The notes under the pieces: generated by a model
Seen by the model: the letters and a program-made list of their open reading frames with translations, nothing else
Databases searched by the model: none
Told to the model about the DNA's origin: nothing
Translations under genes and position numbers: made by a program
Shown: in pieces, positions 46,591 through 58,789 of the stretch
How the letters are laid out: every line of letters begins with the position of its first letter
Numbering within the stretch: position 1 is the first letter of the stretch
Origin: Mesorhizobium sp. M3A.F.Ca.ET.080.04.2.1
Lineage (GTDB): Bacteria > Pseudomonadota > Alphaproteobacteria > Rhizobiales > Rhizobiaceae
DNA length: 64,000 nucleotides
Assembly: GCF_003952525.1 (NCBI RefSeq)
Contig: NZ_CP034451.1
Coordinates: 744,001-808,000 of the forward strand
Direction of reading: 5' to 3'

Positions 46591-46639
46591 GCGCCCCCCT
46601 CTGCCCTGCCGGGCATCTCCCCACAAGAGGGAGATCAGC
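46591..46639. repeat. Palindromic intergenic repeat, copy 3
   Basis: This is the opposite-orientation partner of copy 2 with about 75 bases between. It begins GCCCCCCTCTGCCCTGCCGG and ends GGGAGATCAGCT. Together the two can form a large stem between the AI-2E and parC genes and may act as a transcription barrier. Confidence 0.8.
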
Positions 46640-46644
46640 TAACT

Positions 46645-48900
<2,256 letters not shown>

Positions 48901-49338
48901 GGGCGTGGAACTAGCCGAGCGGGTGATTCGCGGCAAGCGCCGACACCGAAATCCGCAGAGACTCGCCCCGGCACCGGACACCGCTGCCTTCTACAGGCCT
49001 CACGGACAATGATGTGAAGGATTTCACGGAACCACCCGGCCCGCCGCTCCAATTTGCCGGCAATCTGCAACGTAAGTCTCTGGGGCAGTCCGCGCCGGCC
49101 AACATCAACTTGTTACATGCCGGCTCTATTTCGCATGCAACGGGTCGGCGCAGTGGAGCGGAATGGGAGCCGCTGTCTTCATGACAAATTCACCGCATAT
49201 GCCAAAGGCCTCCGACCGGGTTTGCTTTTCATCGCCGATTTCGACAAAGGTGCCGGGAAATGCCTTCTTCCCGTTCCGTTCGTCACGGAATGGTGGTGGA
49301 GTAGAATTCAAAGCACTTTTCAGGACAGGGAACTCGCC
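48901..49338. other. Intergenic stretch upstream of parC and the secreted protein gene
   Basis: These 438 bases hold divergent promoters. Frames open here are Arg/Pro-rich or the extension of the gene at 49339 and have no supporting start. No repeat or RNA was seen. Confidence 0.5.
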
Positions 49339-50529
49339 ATGACCATTCAAAACACCATGCTCAAGAAGCTGACTTTTTCGACCTTTCTTCTGACTTTGCC
49401 CCTGAATAGCGCCCTCGCCGCTGACCCGGCGGTCGCCGAGCGCGTCAAATCCATGCTTGCCACGCAGGGCGTCGAGATTTCCTGGACCGGGGTCTCCGGC
49501 GACAACTCCAACGTGGTGCTGCAGGGCGTCTCCATCAAGCCGGCGGCTGAGAAGGAGGCGCTCCCGATCGGCGATGTGAAGCTGGAAGGCGTCACCGAGG
49601 CCAACGGCGGCTTCGATATCGCAACCGTGTCGACTTCGGCCTTCGAGCGCAGCCAGGACGGCGTGACGCTCAATCTCAGCCCCTTCGTCATCCACGACAT
49701 GAAGGTTCCGGCCGAAGGCAGCACCGACCCGCTGGGCTCGCTGATGATGTACAAGTCGGCCGAACTGTCGAACATGACGGTCAAGGTCGCCGACAAGACC
49801 GCCTTCTCGATGGACGGGCTCGCGGTCCAGATCAACCCGCCGGCAGACGGCAAGCCGATGGATTTCACCGCCAACACCGAAAAGTTCAATGCCGACCTGA
49901 CGCTGGTCGACGACCCCAAATCGAAGGAGGTCATCGACGCGCTTGGCTACCAGAACATCTCCGGCACCATCGCGATGGCGGGCACCTGGCAGCCGAGCGA
50001 CGGCAAGATGGAACTGTCGAAATATGACATCTCGGTCGAGAATGCCGGCACGCTCGGCATGACCTTCAACCTCGGCGGCTACACCGTCGAGTTCGTCAAG
50101 TCGATGCAGGAGATGCAAAAGAAGCTCGCCGCGCAACCCCAGGGCGCCGACAACTCGGCGGAAAGCATGGCCATGCTCGGCCTGCTGCAGCAGCTTTCCT
50201 TCAACGGCGCCTCGATCCGCTTCGACGACGATTCGCTCACCGGCAAGGTGCTCGACTATGTCGGCAAGCAGCAGGGCATGTCGGCCAAGGACGTCGCCAA
50301 CCAGGCCAAGGCCGTGGTGCCGTTCGGCATGGCGCAGCTCAACAATCCGGAACTGACGGCCGAGGTCACCGCTGCGGTCAGCAAGTTCCTCGACGATCCG
50401 AAGAGCCTCGAAATCTCGGCCGAGCCGCCCGCTGCCGTGCCGTTCGCGCTGATCATGGCCGGCGCGATGTCCAACCCGCTCGACCTGCCGAAGACGCTCG
50501 GCGTCAAGGTCAGGGCCAACGAGGACTGA
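49339..50529 (+). CDS. Periplasmic protein of unknown function
   Basis: The product has 396 residues from the ATG at 49339 after CAGGGA. It has a Sec signal peptide (LKKLTFSTFLLTLPLNSALA, cleavage before ADPAV). The rest is beta-rich with repeated patterns such as GVSIKPAAEKEALPIGDVKL and SPFVIHDMKVPAEGSTDPLG, suggesting a domain of AsmA or YdgA (DUF945) style that scores by layout only. A hydrophobic stretch (PFALIMAGAMSNPLDLPKT) occurs near the end. No catalytic residues are recognised. Confidence 0.75.
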   Translation: MTIQNTMLKKLTFSTFLLTLPLNSALAADPAVAERVKSMLATQGVEISWTGVSGDNSNVVLQGVSIKPAAEKEALPIGDVKLEGVTEANGGFDIATVSTSAFERSQDGVTLNLSPFVIHDMKVPAEGSTDPLGSLMMYKSAELSNMTVKVADKTAFSMDGLAVQINPPADGKPMDFTANTEKFNADLTLVDDPKSKEVIDALGYQNISGTIAMAGTWQPSDGKMELSKYDISVENAGTLGMTFNLGGYTVEFVKSMQEMQKKLAAQPQGADNSAESMAMLGLLQQLSFNGASIRFDDDSLTGKVLDYVGKQQGMSAKDVANQAKAVVPFGMAQLNNPELTAEVTAAVSKFLDDPKSLEISAEPPAAVPFALIMAGAMSNPLDLPKTLGVKVRANED

Positions 50530-50540
50530 GCGGGCCGTGC

Positions 50541-50583
50541 TCCTTCTCCCCGCCTCTATACCGTATAGGGCCGGGGAGAAAGG
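50541..50583. terminator. Hairpin between convergent genes
   Basis: CCTTCTCCCCG and CGGGGAGAAAGG flank an inner pairing CTATAC/GTATAG. The hairpin lies between the stop at 50529 and the aspS stop at 50602. It probably acts as a bidirectional terminator or is a REP-like element. Confidence 0.65.
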
Positions 50584-50601
50584 GCAGTTGCAACGCTGCC
50601 G

Positions 50602-52389
50602 TCAATCCTTCTTAGCCACGGCCACGCGCAGCGACAGCTCACGCAGCTGCTGCGGCGTGGCTTCCGAGGGCGCGTTCATCAGCAAGTCATACGCCTGCTG
50701 GTTCATCGGGAACATGGTGACCTCGCGCAGGTTCTTGGCGCCGACCAGCAGCATGACGATGCGGTCTATGCCGGCCGCCATACCGCCATGCGGCGGCGCA
50801 CCGTACTGGAAGGCGCGGTAGAGGCCGCCGAAGCGCTCCTCGACCGTGGCGCGATCAAGCCCGACGGTTTCGAAGGCCTTGACCATCGTTTCCGGCAGGT
50901 GGTTGCGGATGCCGCCGGACGCGATCTCGAAGCCGTTGCAGACCATGTCGTACTGGAACGCCTTGATGCCGAGCAGGTCCTCGCCGCCGAGCGCCTCGAT
51001 GCCGCCCTGCGGCATCGAGAACGGGTTGTGGGCGAAGTCGATCTTCTTCTCGTCCTCGTTCCACTCGAAGAACGGGAAGTCGACGATCCAGCACAATTCG
51101 AAGCGGTCGCGGTCGACGAGATTCAACTCCTCGCCGGCGCGGGTGCGAGCAGCACCCGCAAAGGAAACGAACTTCTTCGGATCGCCCGCGACAAAGAAGG
51201 CGGCATCGCCGTCGGCAAGGCCGAGCTGCTGGCGCACGGCCTCGGTGCGTTCCTCACCGATGTTCTTGGCGATCGGACCCGCGCCTTCGAGCTTGTCGCC
51301 CTCCTTGCGCCAGAAGATATAGCCAAGACCAGGCTGGCCCTCGCCCTGCGCCCAGGAATTCATGCGGTCGCAGAAGGCACGGCTGCCGCCGGTCTTCGCC
51401 GGAATGGCCCACACCTCGGCCTTCGGATCGTTGGCCAGGATGTTGGCGAAAACCTTGAAGCCGGAGCCGCGGAAATGGTCCGATACCGCCTGCATCTCGA
51501 TCGGGTTGCGCAGGTCCGGCTTGTCGGTGCCATAGGTGCGCATGGCCTCGTCATAAGGGATGCGCCGGAATTTCTGGGTCACCGGCTTGCCGGCGGCGAA
51601 GGTCTCGAAGACGCCGCGAAGCACCGGCTCCATGGTGGAAAGCACGTCGTCCTGCTCGACGAAGCTCATCTCGAGGTCAAGCTGGTAGAACTCGCCAGGC
51701 AGACGGTCGGCGCGCGGATCTTCGTCGCGGAAGCAGGGCGCGATCTGGAAATAGCGGTCGAAGCCGGAGACCATGATCAGCTGCTTGTATTGCTGCGGCG
51801 CCTGCGGCAGCGCGTAGAAGGTGCCCGGATGGATGCGTGACGGCACCAGGAAGTCGCGCGCGCCTTCAGGCGACGACGCGGTCAGGATCGGCGTCGAGAA
51901 CTCGGTGAAACCCGCCTCCCCCATGCGGTTGCGCATCTCGGCGATGATCTTGGTGCGCGCGATGATGTTCTTATGCAGCGTCTCGCGGCGCAGGTCGAGG
52001 AAGCGATATTTCAGGCGGATGTCTTCCGGATAGTCCGGCTCGCCGAACACCGGCAGCGGCAGTTCCTTGGCCGCCGACAGCACCGCGATCTCGCGCGCGA
52101 AAATCTCGATCTCGCCGGTCGGCAGGTTGGCGTTGACGGTTTCGGGCAGACGCGCCTTGACCGCGCCGTCGACGCGGATCACCCATTCGCCGCGCACCGT
52201 CTCGGCGATCTTGAAGGCGGGCGAATCCGGATCGGCGACGATCTGCGTCAGGCCATAGTGGTCGCGAAGGTCGATGAACAGCAGCCCGCCATGGTCCCGC
52301 ACGCGATGCACCCAACCCGACAGACGGACGGGATTGCCGACGTCGCTCTTTCGCAATTGGGCACAGGTGTGGCTGCGGTAACGATGCAT
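50602..52389 (-). CDS. aspS: Aspartyl-tRNA synthetase
   Basis: The product has 595 residues from the ATG at 52389 ([20 protein letters not shown]); an ATG at 52395 adds two residues. It has an OB-fold anticodon domain, then the class II core with motif 2 [20 protein letters not shown], a bacterial GAD insert near 290-420, and motif 3 [16 protein letters not shown]. It charges tRNA-Asp, and tRNA-Asn as well if the non-discriminating form is present, which cannot be decided here. Confidence 0.96.
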   Translation of the reverse strand: MHRYRSHTCAQLRKSDVGNPVRLSGWVHRVRDHGGLLFIDLRDHYGLTQIVADPDSPAFKIAETVRGEWVIRVDGAVKARLPETVNANLPTGEIEIFAREIAVLSAAKELPLPVFGEPDYPEDIRLKYRFLDLRRETLHKNIIARTKIIAEMRNRMGEAGFTEFSTPILTASSPEGARDFLVPSRIHPGTFYALPQAPQQYKQLIMVSGFDRYFQIAPCFRDEDPRADRLPGEFYQLDLEMSFVEQDDVLSTMEPVLRGVFETFAAGKPVTQKFRRIPYDEAMRTYGTDKPDLRNPIEMQAVSDHFRGSGFKVFANILANDPKAEVWAIPAKTGGSRAFCDRMNSWAQGEGQPGLGYIFWRKEGDKLEGAGPIAKNIGEERTEAVRQQLGLADGDAAFFVAGDPKKFVSFAGAARTRAGEELNLVDRDRFELCWIVDFPFFEWNEDEKKIDFAHNPFSMPQGGIEALGGEDLLGIKAFQYDMVCNGFEIASGGIRNHLPETMVKAFETVGLDRATVEERFGGLYRAFQYGAPPHGGMAAGIDRIVMLLVGAKNLREVTMFPMNQQAYDLLMNAPSEATPQQLRELSLRVAVAKKD

Positions 52390-52524
52390 GGTCATTGCTG
52401 GAATCCGGAATTGCGAGCGAAAGCCCGGCTCGAAAATTGGCGCGAAAAGCGCATGAGAGACCCGCTTTGTCAAGTTAAGTGGTCGCATGGGGCAAGCGTC
52501 ACAACAGGCTCGCGGCCTCGTTGT

Positions 52525-53283
52525 TCAAGCGAAGCGGATTTCGGCACCCTGTCGCTCGAAATCGGCGAGGATATCGGCAGGCGCCGTGCTTTCGACCACC
52601 AGATGCCGGATCGCGTCGGGCGCAGCGACCCGGTAGGGAGCCGCGGTGGCGAGCTTGTCGTTCGTGACCGCGATGACGATGCCGGCGCTGTTCCTGGCCA
52701 TGGCGCGCTTTACCTCGGCCTCGGCCGAATCGAACGCCGTGACGCCGCGCGAGGCATCGAGGCCGCAGGATCCGAGGAAAAACAGATCGGCCCCGAGCTG
52801 CGCGACGGCCGCTAGTGTGTCGCCGCCGACGCAGGTGCCGAGGTCGCGCGAATAGCGGCCGCCGAGCATGATCAGCTCGACCAGCGGAAGATCGGCCAGC
52901 GCCGATGCGACCCCCAGCGAATTGGTGGCGACCGTCAGCTCAATGTCGCGCGGGAGGGCGCGGGCGATCGCCTCGTTGGTGGTGCCGCCATCGATGAACA
53001 GCGCCTGACCGGCGGTGACAACCTCCACCGCAGCCTTCGCCAGGCGCATCTTTTCCTCGACAGCGTGGCTGCTGCGCTGACTGATCGTTGCGGCAGCGAA
53101 CGGCGCCAAGGTGATCGCCCCGCCATAGACGCGCCGGAGTTGGCCGGCCTTGGCGAGTTCTCGCAGATCGCGGCGTACCGTGTCCTCGGAAACGCCGAAG
53201 CGGCTGGCCAGCTCGCCGGCAAGAACCTTCCCGTCCGCCGCCAGGCGGTCGAGTATGAATTGGTGACGTTCCTCGGTCAGCAT
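52525..53283 (-). CDS. DeoR-family transcriptional regulator
   Basis: The product has 252 residues from the ATG at 53283 (MLTEERHQFILDRLAADGKV). The HTH is ASRFGVSEDTVRRDLRELAK. The sugar-phosphate sensor DeoRC domain has ALFIDGGTTNEAIARALP and FFLGSCGLDASRGVTAFDSA. A perfect 11-bp inverted repeat lies 26 bases upstream, suggesting autoregulation and possible control of the divergent gene at 53397. No sugar catabolic genes adjoin. Confidence 0.9.
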   Translation of the reverse strand: MLTEERHQFILDRLAADGKVLAGELASRFGVSEDTVRRDLRELAKAGQLRRVYGGAITLAPFAAATISQRSSHAVEEKMRLAKAAVEVVTAGQALFIDGGTTNEAIARALPRDIELTVATNSLGVASALADLPLVELIMLGGRYSRDLGTCVGGDTLAAVAQLGADLFFLGSCGLDASRGVTAFDSAEAEVKRAMARNSAGIVIAVTNDKLATAAPYRVAAPDAIRHLVVESTAPADILADFERQGAEIRFA

Positions 53284-53308
53284 GCACGAACCTCTTTCTT
53301 TATGCACG

Positions 53309-53339
53309 TTCTTGCATGATTTGCCTGTTCATGCAAGAA
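53309..53339. promoter_or_regulatory. DeoR operator candidate
   Basis: TTCTTGCATGA (53309-53319) and TCATGCAAGAA (53329-53339) are perfect arms with a nine-base spacer. They are flanked by ATGCAC and GTGCAT half-sites that extend the symmetry. It lies between the divergent DeoR and Imm11-like genes. Confidence 0.75.
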
Positions 53340-53396
53340 ACGGTGCATGGATCGGCGATGCCGACCGTGGCGCAACGGCAAAATAGGGGCGCATGA

Positions 53397-54083
53397 ATGG
53401 CGTGGTATATCGCAACATCTCTCCGCAACGAGGACCGCCCAAAGCTGACGGTCGCTCCGGAAAACGTGGCCGCATACGACAAGGTGTGCGACGCGATGAC
53501 TGCGCAATATGAGCAATTGCCGAAAGACGATCCGCTGTACGCCGTTGCCGATCCCGTCGAGATGATCAACGGTTTCGAACTCCCGGACTTCGAACCGTTC
53601 GAGATCAAGATCAGGGGAAGCTCGGCCGACCTTCCCGACATCATCAGTACCGGAATGGGCTGGCTGGTGAGCGACAAAGTCAGGGCCGAGATCGAGCGGA
53701 TCGAGCCCGGTCGCCACAAGTTTCTCCCGGCCCGCCTTGCCACGGACACGGAGACGGGGATCGACCGCTGGAGATTCCTCGACATTTGCGGGCGGCTGGA
53801 CTGCGTCGCGCTCGATGCTTCGGAAGGCGTATTCAAACGGGTCTACGATCCGGAACTGCCCGAATACTTCCGCTACCTGGAAGAGGGCGGAAGCAAGACC
53901 AAGATCGCGATCTGGCGATCCTGCGCGGAAGGTCGTGCCATCTGGTACGACTATCGCATCAAACGCCGGTTTATTTCCGACGAATTCGCAGAATTCATTC
54001 AACGAGAATGCATTCGCGGGTGGTCTCTGACGACTTTTGACCGGCCCAATCGAGTGCGCGAAGTCGAGGGGGGCATCGACTGA
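53397..54083 (+). CDS. Imm11/DUF1629-like protein, possible orphan immunity protein
   Basis: This 228-residue soluble acidic protein has an ATG preceded by AGGGG. The middle shows LPDIISTGMGWLVSDKVRAE, then IEPGRHKFLPARLATDTETG and YFRYLEEGG. This order recalls the DUF1629 (Imm11) family of polymorphic-toxin immunity proteins, but the match is by memory and moderate. No toxin gene is adjacent, so it would be an orphan. The composition looks a little less GC-rich than its neighbours, as for transferred genes. Confidence 0.55.
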   Translation: MAWYIATSLRNEDRPKLTVAPENVAAYDKVCDAMTAQYEQLPKDDPLYAVADPVEMINGFELPDFEPFEIKIRGSSADLPDIISTGMGWLVSDKVRAEIERIEPGRHKFLPARLATDTETGIDRWRFLDICGRLDCVALDASEGVFKRVYDPELPEYFRYLEEGGSKTKIAIWRSCAEGRAIWYDYRIKRRFISDEFAEFIQRECIRGWSLTTFDRPNRVREVEGGID

Positions 54084-54132
54084 TGGCTGGCGACCATCCA
54101 TCTGGCAAAACGTCCTATCGGAAAGGGCCGCT

Positions 54133-55344
54133 ATGACCTTTGGCCTCAAACTCGCCCCTCAGCACCGCGTCTATGCCGGGTTCGGGATCTATTCCTTCGC
54201 CATGGGCAACATTTTCCCACGGCTGCCCGACATCAAGCACGCGATGGGCATCGCAGACGGAACACTGGGGCTCAGTCTGATAGGGACGCCCATCGGCACC
54301 TTGATCGCGCTGACGCTGGCAGCGCCGATCCTGGAACGTGTCGGCTTCCGCCGGGCGCTGCTCTGGCTGGTCCCGCTTCTGGCGCTTGTCTACGCCATCG
54401 CCGTGCACGCGTCCGGGCCGGTCGCGCTGTTTCTGATGCTGCTTCCTATCGGCCTGATGATCGGCAGCGTCGAAATCATTCTCAACGTCGAGGCCGACAG
54501 AACCGAGTTCCTGCTCAAGCGACGCATCATGAACCGCGCGCATTCATTCTGGAGCGCGGGCTTCTTCGGCGCCGGCCTGTTCGGCGGCGCCATGGCGCAT
54601 CTCGGCCTGTCACCGCAACTCCACCTGGCCCTCGTCGTGCCGATGGTGGCCGTTGCGATGGCGCTGTTTCTCGGCGGCTACGAGCCGGCCCCTGCGCGCT
54701 TTGCCACCTCCGGCGACACGGCGCCCATGTTTGCGCGGCCGACACTGCCGATCCTCGTGCTCGTCGCGGTGACGCTTTCGGCGATGCTGCTGGAAGGCGC
54801 GAGCATCGACTGGTCGGCCATCTATATGCGGACCGTCTTCGAATCCGGCCCGTTCATCGCCGGCTTAACGGTGGCTCTGTTTGCGTTCTCGCAGGCGGCG
54901 ACGCGCTTCTTTGCCGACAGCTTCGTCGACCGCCACTCGCCGAGCGGCGTGGCGCGCACCCTCCTGGCGACGATGGCCGCCGGCGTCGTCGTGGTCTTCT
55001 TCTCGCCCGCGCCATTTGTCTCGATGTTCGGCTTCGTGCTCCTGGGCATCGGGAGCAGCGCCATCTTCCCGCTGGCGATTTCGGCAGCCGCGCAGCGAAG
55101 CGACCGCCCGGCGGCCATCAACGTGGCGGCATTGTCGCAAATCTCCTTCATTGCTTTCCTGCTCGGCCCGCCGCTGCTCGGCTTCGTCTCCGACCACTGG
55201 GGCATTCGCTCGGCCTTCGGCATCGGCATCCCGTTCATCGCACTCAGCCTGCTGACAGCGGGCTCTCTTGGCCGGCGCCCCACGCTGGCCGAGGTGGGAT
55301 CCGGCACGACCCAGGAAGCGCTGGCGCGGGCCAACGAGGCATAA
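54133..55344 (+). CDS. MFS transporter
   Basis: The product has 403 residues from the ATG at 54133 (MTFGLKLAPQHRVYAGFGIY). The 12-helix pattern includes GNIFPRLPDIKHAMGIADGT and SFWSAGFFGAGLFGGAMAHL, similar to the YbjJ/fucose-permease-like subgroup. The frame continues upstream to 54037 over the end of the previous gene, but that part is not membrane-like. It ends 22 bases before the convergent RpiR stop. The substrate is unknown. Confidence 0.85.
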   Translation: MTFGLKLAPQHRVYAGFGIYSFAMGNIFPRLPDIKHAMGIADGTLGLSLIGTPIGTLIALTLAAPILERVGFRRALLWLVPLLALVYAIAVHASGPVALFLMLLPIGLMIGSVEIILNVEADRTEFLLKRRIMNRAHSFWSAGFFGAGLFGGAMAHLGLSPQLHLALVVPMVAVAMALFLGGYEPAPARFATSGDTAPMFARPTLPILVLVAVTLSAMLLEGASIDWSAIYMRTVFESGPFIAGLTVALFAFSQAATRFFADSFVDRHSPSGVARTLLATMAAGVVVVFFSPAPFVSMFGFVLLGIGSSAIFPLAISAAAQRSDRPAAINVAALSQISFIAFLLGPPLLGFVSDHWGIRSAFGIGIPFIALSLLTAGSLGRRPTLAEVGSGTTQEALARANEA

Positions 55345-55366
55345 GATCAAGCTGTCCCTTGTGGGA

Positions 55367-56284
55367 TCAGCCGACTTCTATGTTCATTTCTGCAATCAGA
55401 CGCTCGCGCCCGGCCAGCGAGTTCAGAGCCTTGTCGCCCAGTTCCCGGGCGACGAGGTTGAGCAGCGCTTCGCAAAAGACGACATAGGCACCCATGCTGT
55501 TCGAATAGAAACTGCTGGCATGGGGAATGAAGAAGGCGTGCTTGGCCGGAGGGACGAGCGGCGAGGATCGGGAATCGGTGATCGCCATTACGGTTTGGCC
55601 GTTCGCAGCGGCGATGCGACCCACCTCGGCGACGCTCCTCGTATAGGGCGCGCAGCTTGCGATGATGACGACGTCGCCTTTATCCAGCTGTGAGAGCGCC
55701 TCGGCGACACCCAGCCGCGGCGCGTCCAGGAGCGCGACGTCGGAGCGCACCATTCCCAGGCAATAGGTGAGAAAGCTCGCCAGCGAATGGAACTGGCGAA
55801 CGCCATGGATGCGCACGCGACGCGCGCTTGCGAGCAGCTTCGTCGCCCCCTTCAGCGACGCGCCATCCAACTGGCCCAGGAAAGCGTCGACATTCGCCGC
55901 CGTTTCCTGCGCCAACTGCGCGAAAACCTCGACCTCTGCATCGCCGGCGGACGGAGTCGCCAGCAACCGTCCGGCCTGGCGGCTGTAGAAATATTGCTGG
56001 TCGTTTGCGATGGCCTTGCGGAAGACGGCCTGGAAATCGCCAAAACCTTCGAAGCCGAGACGTTTCGCCAGCCTGGTCAGTGTCGATGGATTGATGCCGA
56101 ACTGAGCGGCGAGCTCCGAGATCGAGCGCACCGCCGATTGTTCCGGAGCCTCCACCAGCTTGGCGAACACGTCATGCGCCTTCGAGCCGAGGGAGAAGCC
56201 AGCCTCGTCGCGGCCGACCGAGAGCGCCAGCGCCCTGAGTTCTTCGATGGTGCGCGGCGGCTCCGCTATGGCTTCCTCAGGCAT
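55367..56284 (-). CDS. MurR/RpiR-family regulator (1)
   Basis: This 305-residue protein has an N-terminal HTH_6 (SISELAAQFGINPSTLTRLA, then KRLGFEGFGDFQAVF) and a C-terminal SIS sugar-isomerase-like sensor (VVIIASCAPYTRSVAEVGRI). It is the last gene of the minus-strand BKACE-transporter-amidase operon, starting 15 bases after the amidase gene stop. It therefore probably controls that operon in response to an intermediate. Confidence 0.9.
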   Translation of the reverse strand: MPEEAIAEPPRTIEELRALALSVGRDEAGFSLGSKAHDVFAKLVEAPEQSAVRSISELAAQFGINPSTLTRLAKRLGFEGFGDFQAVFRKAIANDQQYFYSRQAGRLLATPSAGDAEVEVFAQLAQETAANVDAFLGQLDGASLKGATKLLASARRVRIHGVRQFHSLASFLTYCLGMVRSDVALLDAPRLGVAEALSQLDKGDVVIIASCAPYTRSVAEVGRIAAANGQTVMAITDSRSSPLVPPAKHAFFIPHASSFYSNSMGAYVVFCEALLNLVARELGDKALNSLAGRERLIAEMNIEVG

Positions 56285-56299
56285 CGCCCCCGTTCCTGC

Positions 56300-57358
56300 T
56301 CACGCGGCGACAGGGACCAACCCGTCGCGCATGTCGAAGCGAGCTGCTTCATGCGGGGCATCGTAGACAGACCATTCGACCTTGTCAGCCCCGATGCAGA
56401 TGACCGCGGTCGCCAAGGTGTTCTCGATATCGCTGTCGTCCGGGTCGGTGCGGTGAATCGGCAGCTCCGGGTCGGCTGCGTCCCACAATATGCCAAGCGC
56501 GCGGGTTTGCGGATCAGACTGGAGCGGCTGATCGAGCAGCAGTTCGCCACGCCGCTGGCGGACACCGGACGATCCTGTGACGATCTGCGACACGCGTCCG
56601 GAGTCGGCATGGATGAGGTGGTTCGAGTGAACCCGCGGCACGTCGACACGGTCGACCGACAGGACTTGGGCGGTGAACTCGACGCTGAGGAGCCGTTCGT
56701 CTCCGGCCTGGCCCAGGGTCAGGTGAAAGGCGCCGGCGCGGGGCGCCGATCTGAGCACGGCCAACGCCGCGTCAAGATTTGATGCATCAAGCATCGCGCG
56801 CGCGAGCACCATACGCGGCGTGCCGGCGCCGGCGGCCAGCGGCCTGATGTTGTTGACGGCCTGGACCAGGCCCGTCGACGTGACGCCAAACGTGTGGCCG
56901 GGCAGCGAGCCGGGATAGACGAAGGCTGTGAAGTGATTGCCGCCCTCGGAAGCCACATGCGCCAGCGCGCAGTGACCGGCAAAGTCGGGAGCGCCATCCT
57001 CATTATGGCCGATGACGTGCGGCGAACCCGGCAATTGCACGGTGGTGCAGCCGTCCGGCGCCATCGCCCAGATATCGCCGCGACAGTTCCACAGGAAAAC
57101 GTCCTCGAAGGGCAATTCCAGACCGGCGGCCAGGCCCCGCAATTCGGCCCAGTATCGCGGAAACCGGTCCCGCACGATCGTTGCCATCATGCCGATGCGG
57201 GTATCGAAGCGGCGAGAAACCAGCTCCTGCCATGCGGCAGATTGGCGGAAATGATCGTGCAGGGCCGCGCGGCCGAAACGCCCCAGGGTTGCTCCGACAT
57301 CATATGGCGAGCCCGAGACCTCGATGAAGGAAAGCAGGCGGCAATCATCATGCGACAT
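56300..57358 (-). CDS. C45-family acyltransferase/amidase (AAT-like)
   Basis: This 352-residue protein has the Ntn-hydrolase signature of the acyl-CoA:6-APA acyltransferase family: Cys104 in DGCTTVQLPGSPHVIGHNED, with Asn119 and Glu120, preceded by DVFLWNCRGDIW. Members deacylate or transfer acyl groups on amides after self-cleavage before the Cys. The start overlaps the end of the ABC ATPase gene by 11 bases, so it is translated from the transporter operon. An N-acylated amino compound is a reasonable substrate. Confidence 0.82.
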   Translation of the reverse strand: MSHDDCRLLSFIEVSGSPYDVGATLGRFGRAALHDHFRQSAAWQELVSRRFDTRIGMMATIVRDRFPRYWAELRGLAAGLELPFEDVFLWNCRGDIWAMAPDGCTTVQLPGSPHVIGHNEDGAPDFAGHCALAHVASEGGNHFTAFVYPGSLPGHTFGVTSTGLVQAVNNIRPLAAGAGTPRMVLARAMLDASNLDAALAVLRSAPRAGAFHLTLGQAGDERLLSVEFTAQVLSVDRVDVPRVHSNHLIHADSGRVSQIVTGSSGVRQRRGELLLDQPLQSDPQTRALGILWDAADPELPIHRTDPDDSDIENTLATAVICIGADKVEWSVYDAPHEAARFDMRDGLVPVAA

Positions 57359-58076
57359 GCTGCAGAAACTCTTTCAAGCGAGGATTTTGCGGGTTCTCGA
57401 GCAGCTCCCGCGGCTCGCCGTCGACGGCGATCTTGCCGCCTTCCATGAAAATCAGCCTGGTGCCGACCTTGCGGGCGAAGGCCATCTCGTGGGTGACCAC
57501 AATCATCGTCATGCCCTCTTCGGCGAGCGCCTGCATGACGCGCAGCACTTCATGCCGGAGCTCGGGATCGAGCGCCGAGGTCGGCTCGTCGAACAGCATC
57601 AGCTTAGGCCTGACGGCGAGCGCGCGGGCGATGGCGACCCGTTGCTGCTGGCCGCCGGAAAGTTCACTCGGATAGTGATGCGCCCGATCGGCGAGCCCGA
57701 CCTTGGCCAGCATTTCCAGCGCTTGCTTGCGCGCCTGCTGCCGCGTCTCACCGCGCACACGGTGCGGGCCGAAGGCGACGTTCTCGAGCGCCGTCATCTG
57801 CGGAAAGAGATTGAACTGCTGGAAGACCATGCCGGCTTCCTGACGGATCAGGCGAACCATGCGGCCGCCGGACTTGACGCTGATGCCGTCGACGACGAGA
57901 TCTCCGCCGTTGATCTCTTCAAGCGCGTTGATGCAGCGAAGCAGCGTCGACTTGCCGGATCCGGAGGGACCGATCAGAACGATCTTCTCGCCAGGTTCAA
58001 TCGCCAGGTCGACTTCGTCGAGGATCGTGACGTGGCCGAAGCGCTTGGTAACCTTCCTGAATTCCACGATGCTCAC
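57348..58076 (-). CDS. Polar amino-acid ABC transporter ATP-binding protein
   Basis: This 242-residue ATPase of the GlnQ/HisP type has Walker [10 protein letters not shown] (residues 36-44), signature LSGGQQQR, Walker [13 protein letters not shown] and the H-loop VVTHEMAFA. It overlaps the permease gene by four bases (ATGA). It powers the importer formed with the genes at 58729 and 59542. Confidence 0.93.
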   Translation of the reverse strand: MSIVEFRKVTKRFGHVTILDEVDLAIEPGEKIVLIGPSGSGKSTLLRCINALEEINGGDLVVDGISVKSGGRMVRLIRQEAGMVFQQFNLFPQMTALENVAFGPHRVRGETRQQARKQALEMLAKVGLADRAHHYPSELSGGQQQRVAIARALAVRPKLMLFDEPTSALDPELRHEVLRVMQALAEEGMTMIVVTHEMAFARKVGTRLIFMEGGKIAVDGEPRELLENPQNPRLKEFLQHVA

Positions 58077-58729
58077 AGGATGCGCATCCTCTTCTCGGTC
58101 AGCCTGAGGATCAGCGTAAGCGTGCCGGTCATGATCAGGTAGAACATGGCCACGGCGGACCAGATCTCGACGGCACGGAAGTTGGCCGCCATGATTTCCT
58201 GGCCCTGCCGGGTGAGCTCGCCGACGCCGATGACGATAAACAGCGACGTGTCCTTCAGGCTGACGATGAACTGGTTGCCGAGCGCCGGGATCATGCGGCG
58301 GAACGCGAGTGGACCGATGATGTAGAAAAGCACCTTCCAGAACGGCAGGCCAAGCGCCAGGCCGGCTTCGCGCAAGCCGCGATGGACGGAAAGAAACGAG
58401 CCGCGCACGATCTCGGCGATATAGGCGCCGGCATTGATGACGATTGCCATGATGGCGGCCGCCAGCGGGTTGATGCGGACATCGGCAAGAATCGGCAATG
58501 CGAAATAGATGAACATGACCTGCACGATGATCGGCGTGCCGCGTATCAGCTCCACATAGAGGAAGGCGATCGCGTTGAGAACGGCATTGCCGTAGGCGCG
58601 CGCCAGGCCGGCGGTGAAGCCGATCACCAGCCCGCCGGCGAGCCCGGCGAGCGCGATCAGCACGGTGAGGCGCGCTCCTTTCAAGAGCTCAGGCAGGGCC
58701 TGCCAGATAACGGACCAATCGAAATCCAT
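58073..58729 (-). CDS. Amino-acid ABC transporter permease
   Basis: This 218-residue protein has five membrane helices. The EAA loop is [20 protein letters not shown], then [17 protein letters not shown]. It is of the HisM/GlnP type, and only one permease gene is present, so a homodimer is likely. Confidence 0.92.
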   Translation of the reverse strand: MDFDWSVIWQALPELLKGARLTVLIALAGLAGGLVIGFTAGLARAYGNAVLNAIAFLYVELIRGTPIIVQVMFIYFALPILADVRINPLAAAIMAIVINAGAYIAEIVRGSFLSVHRGLREAGLALGLPFWKVLFYIIGPLAFRRMIPALGNQFIVSLKDTSLFIVIGVGELTRQGQEIMAANFRAVEIWSAVAMFYLIMTGTLTLILRLTEKRMRIL

Positions 58730-58789
58730 GAGAGCTGTCCTTCAAGGAAAGCGCACCGGACGCGCCCGGCGCGCAGAGAATCCCGGCGA

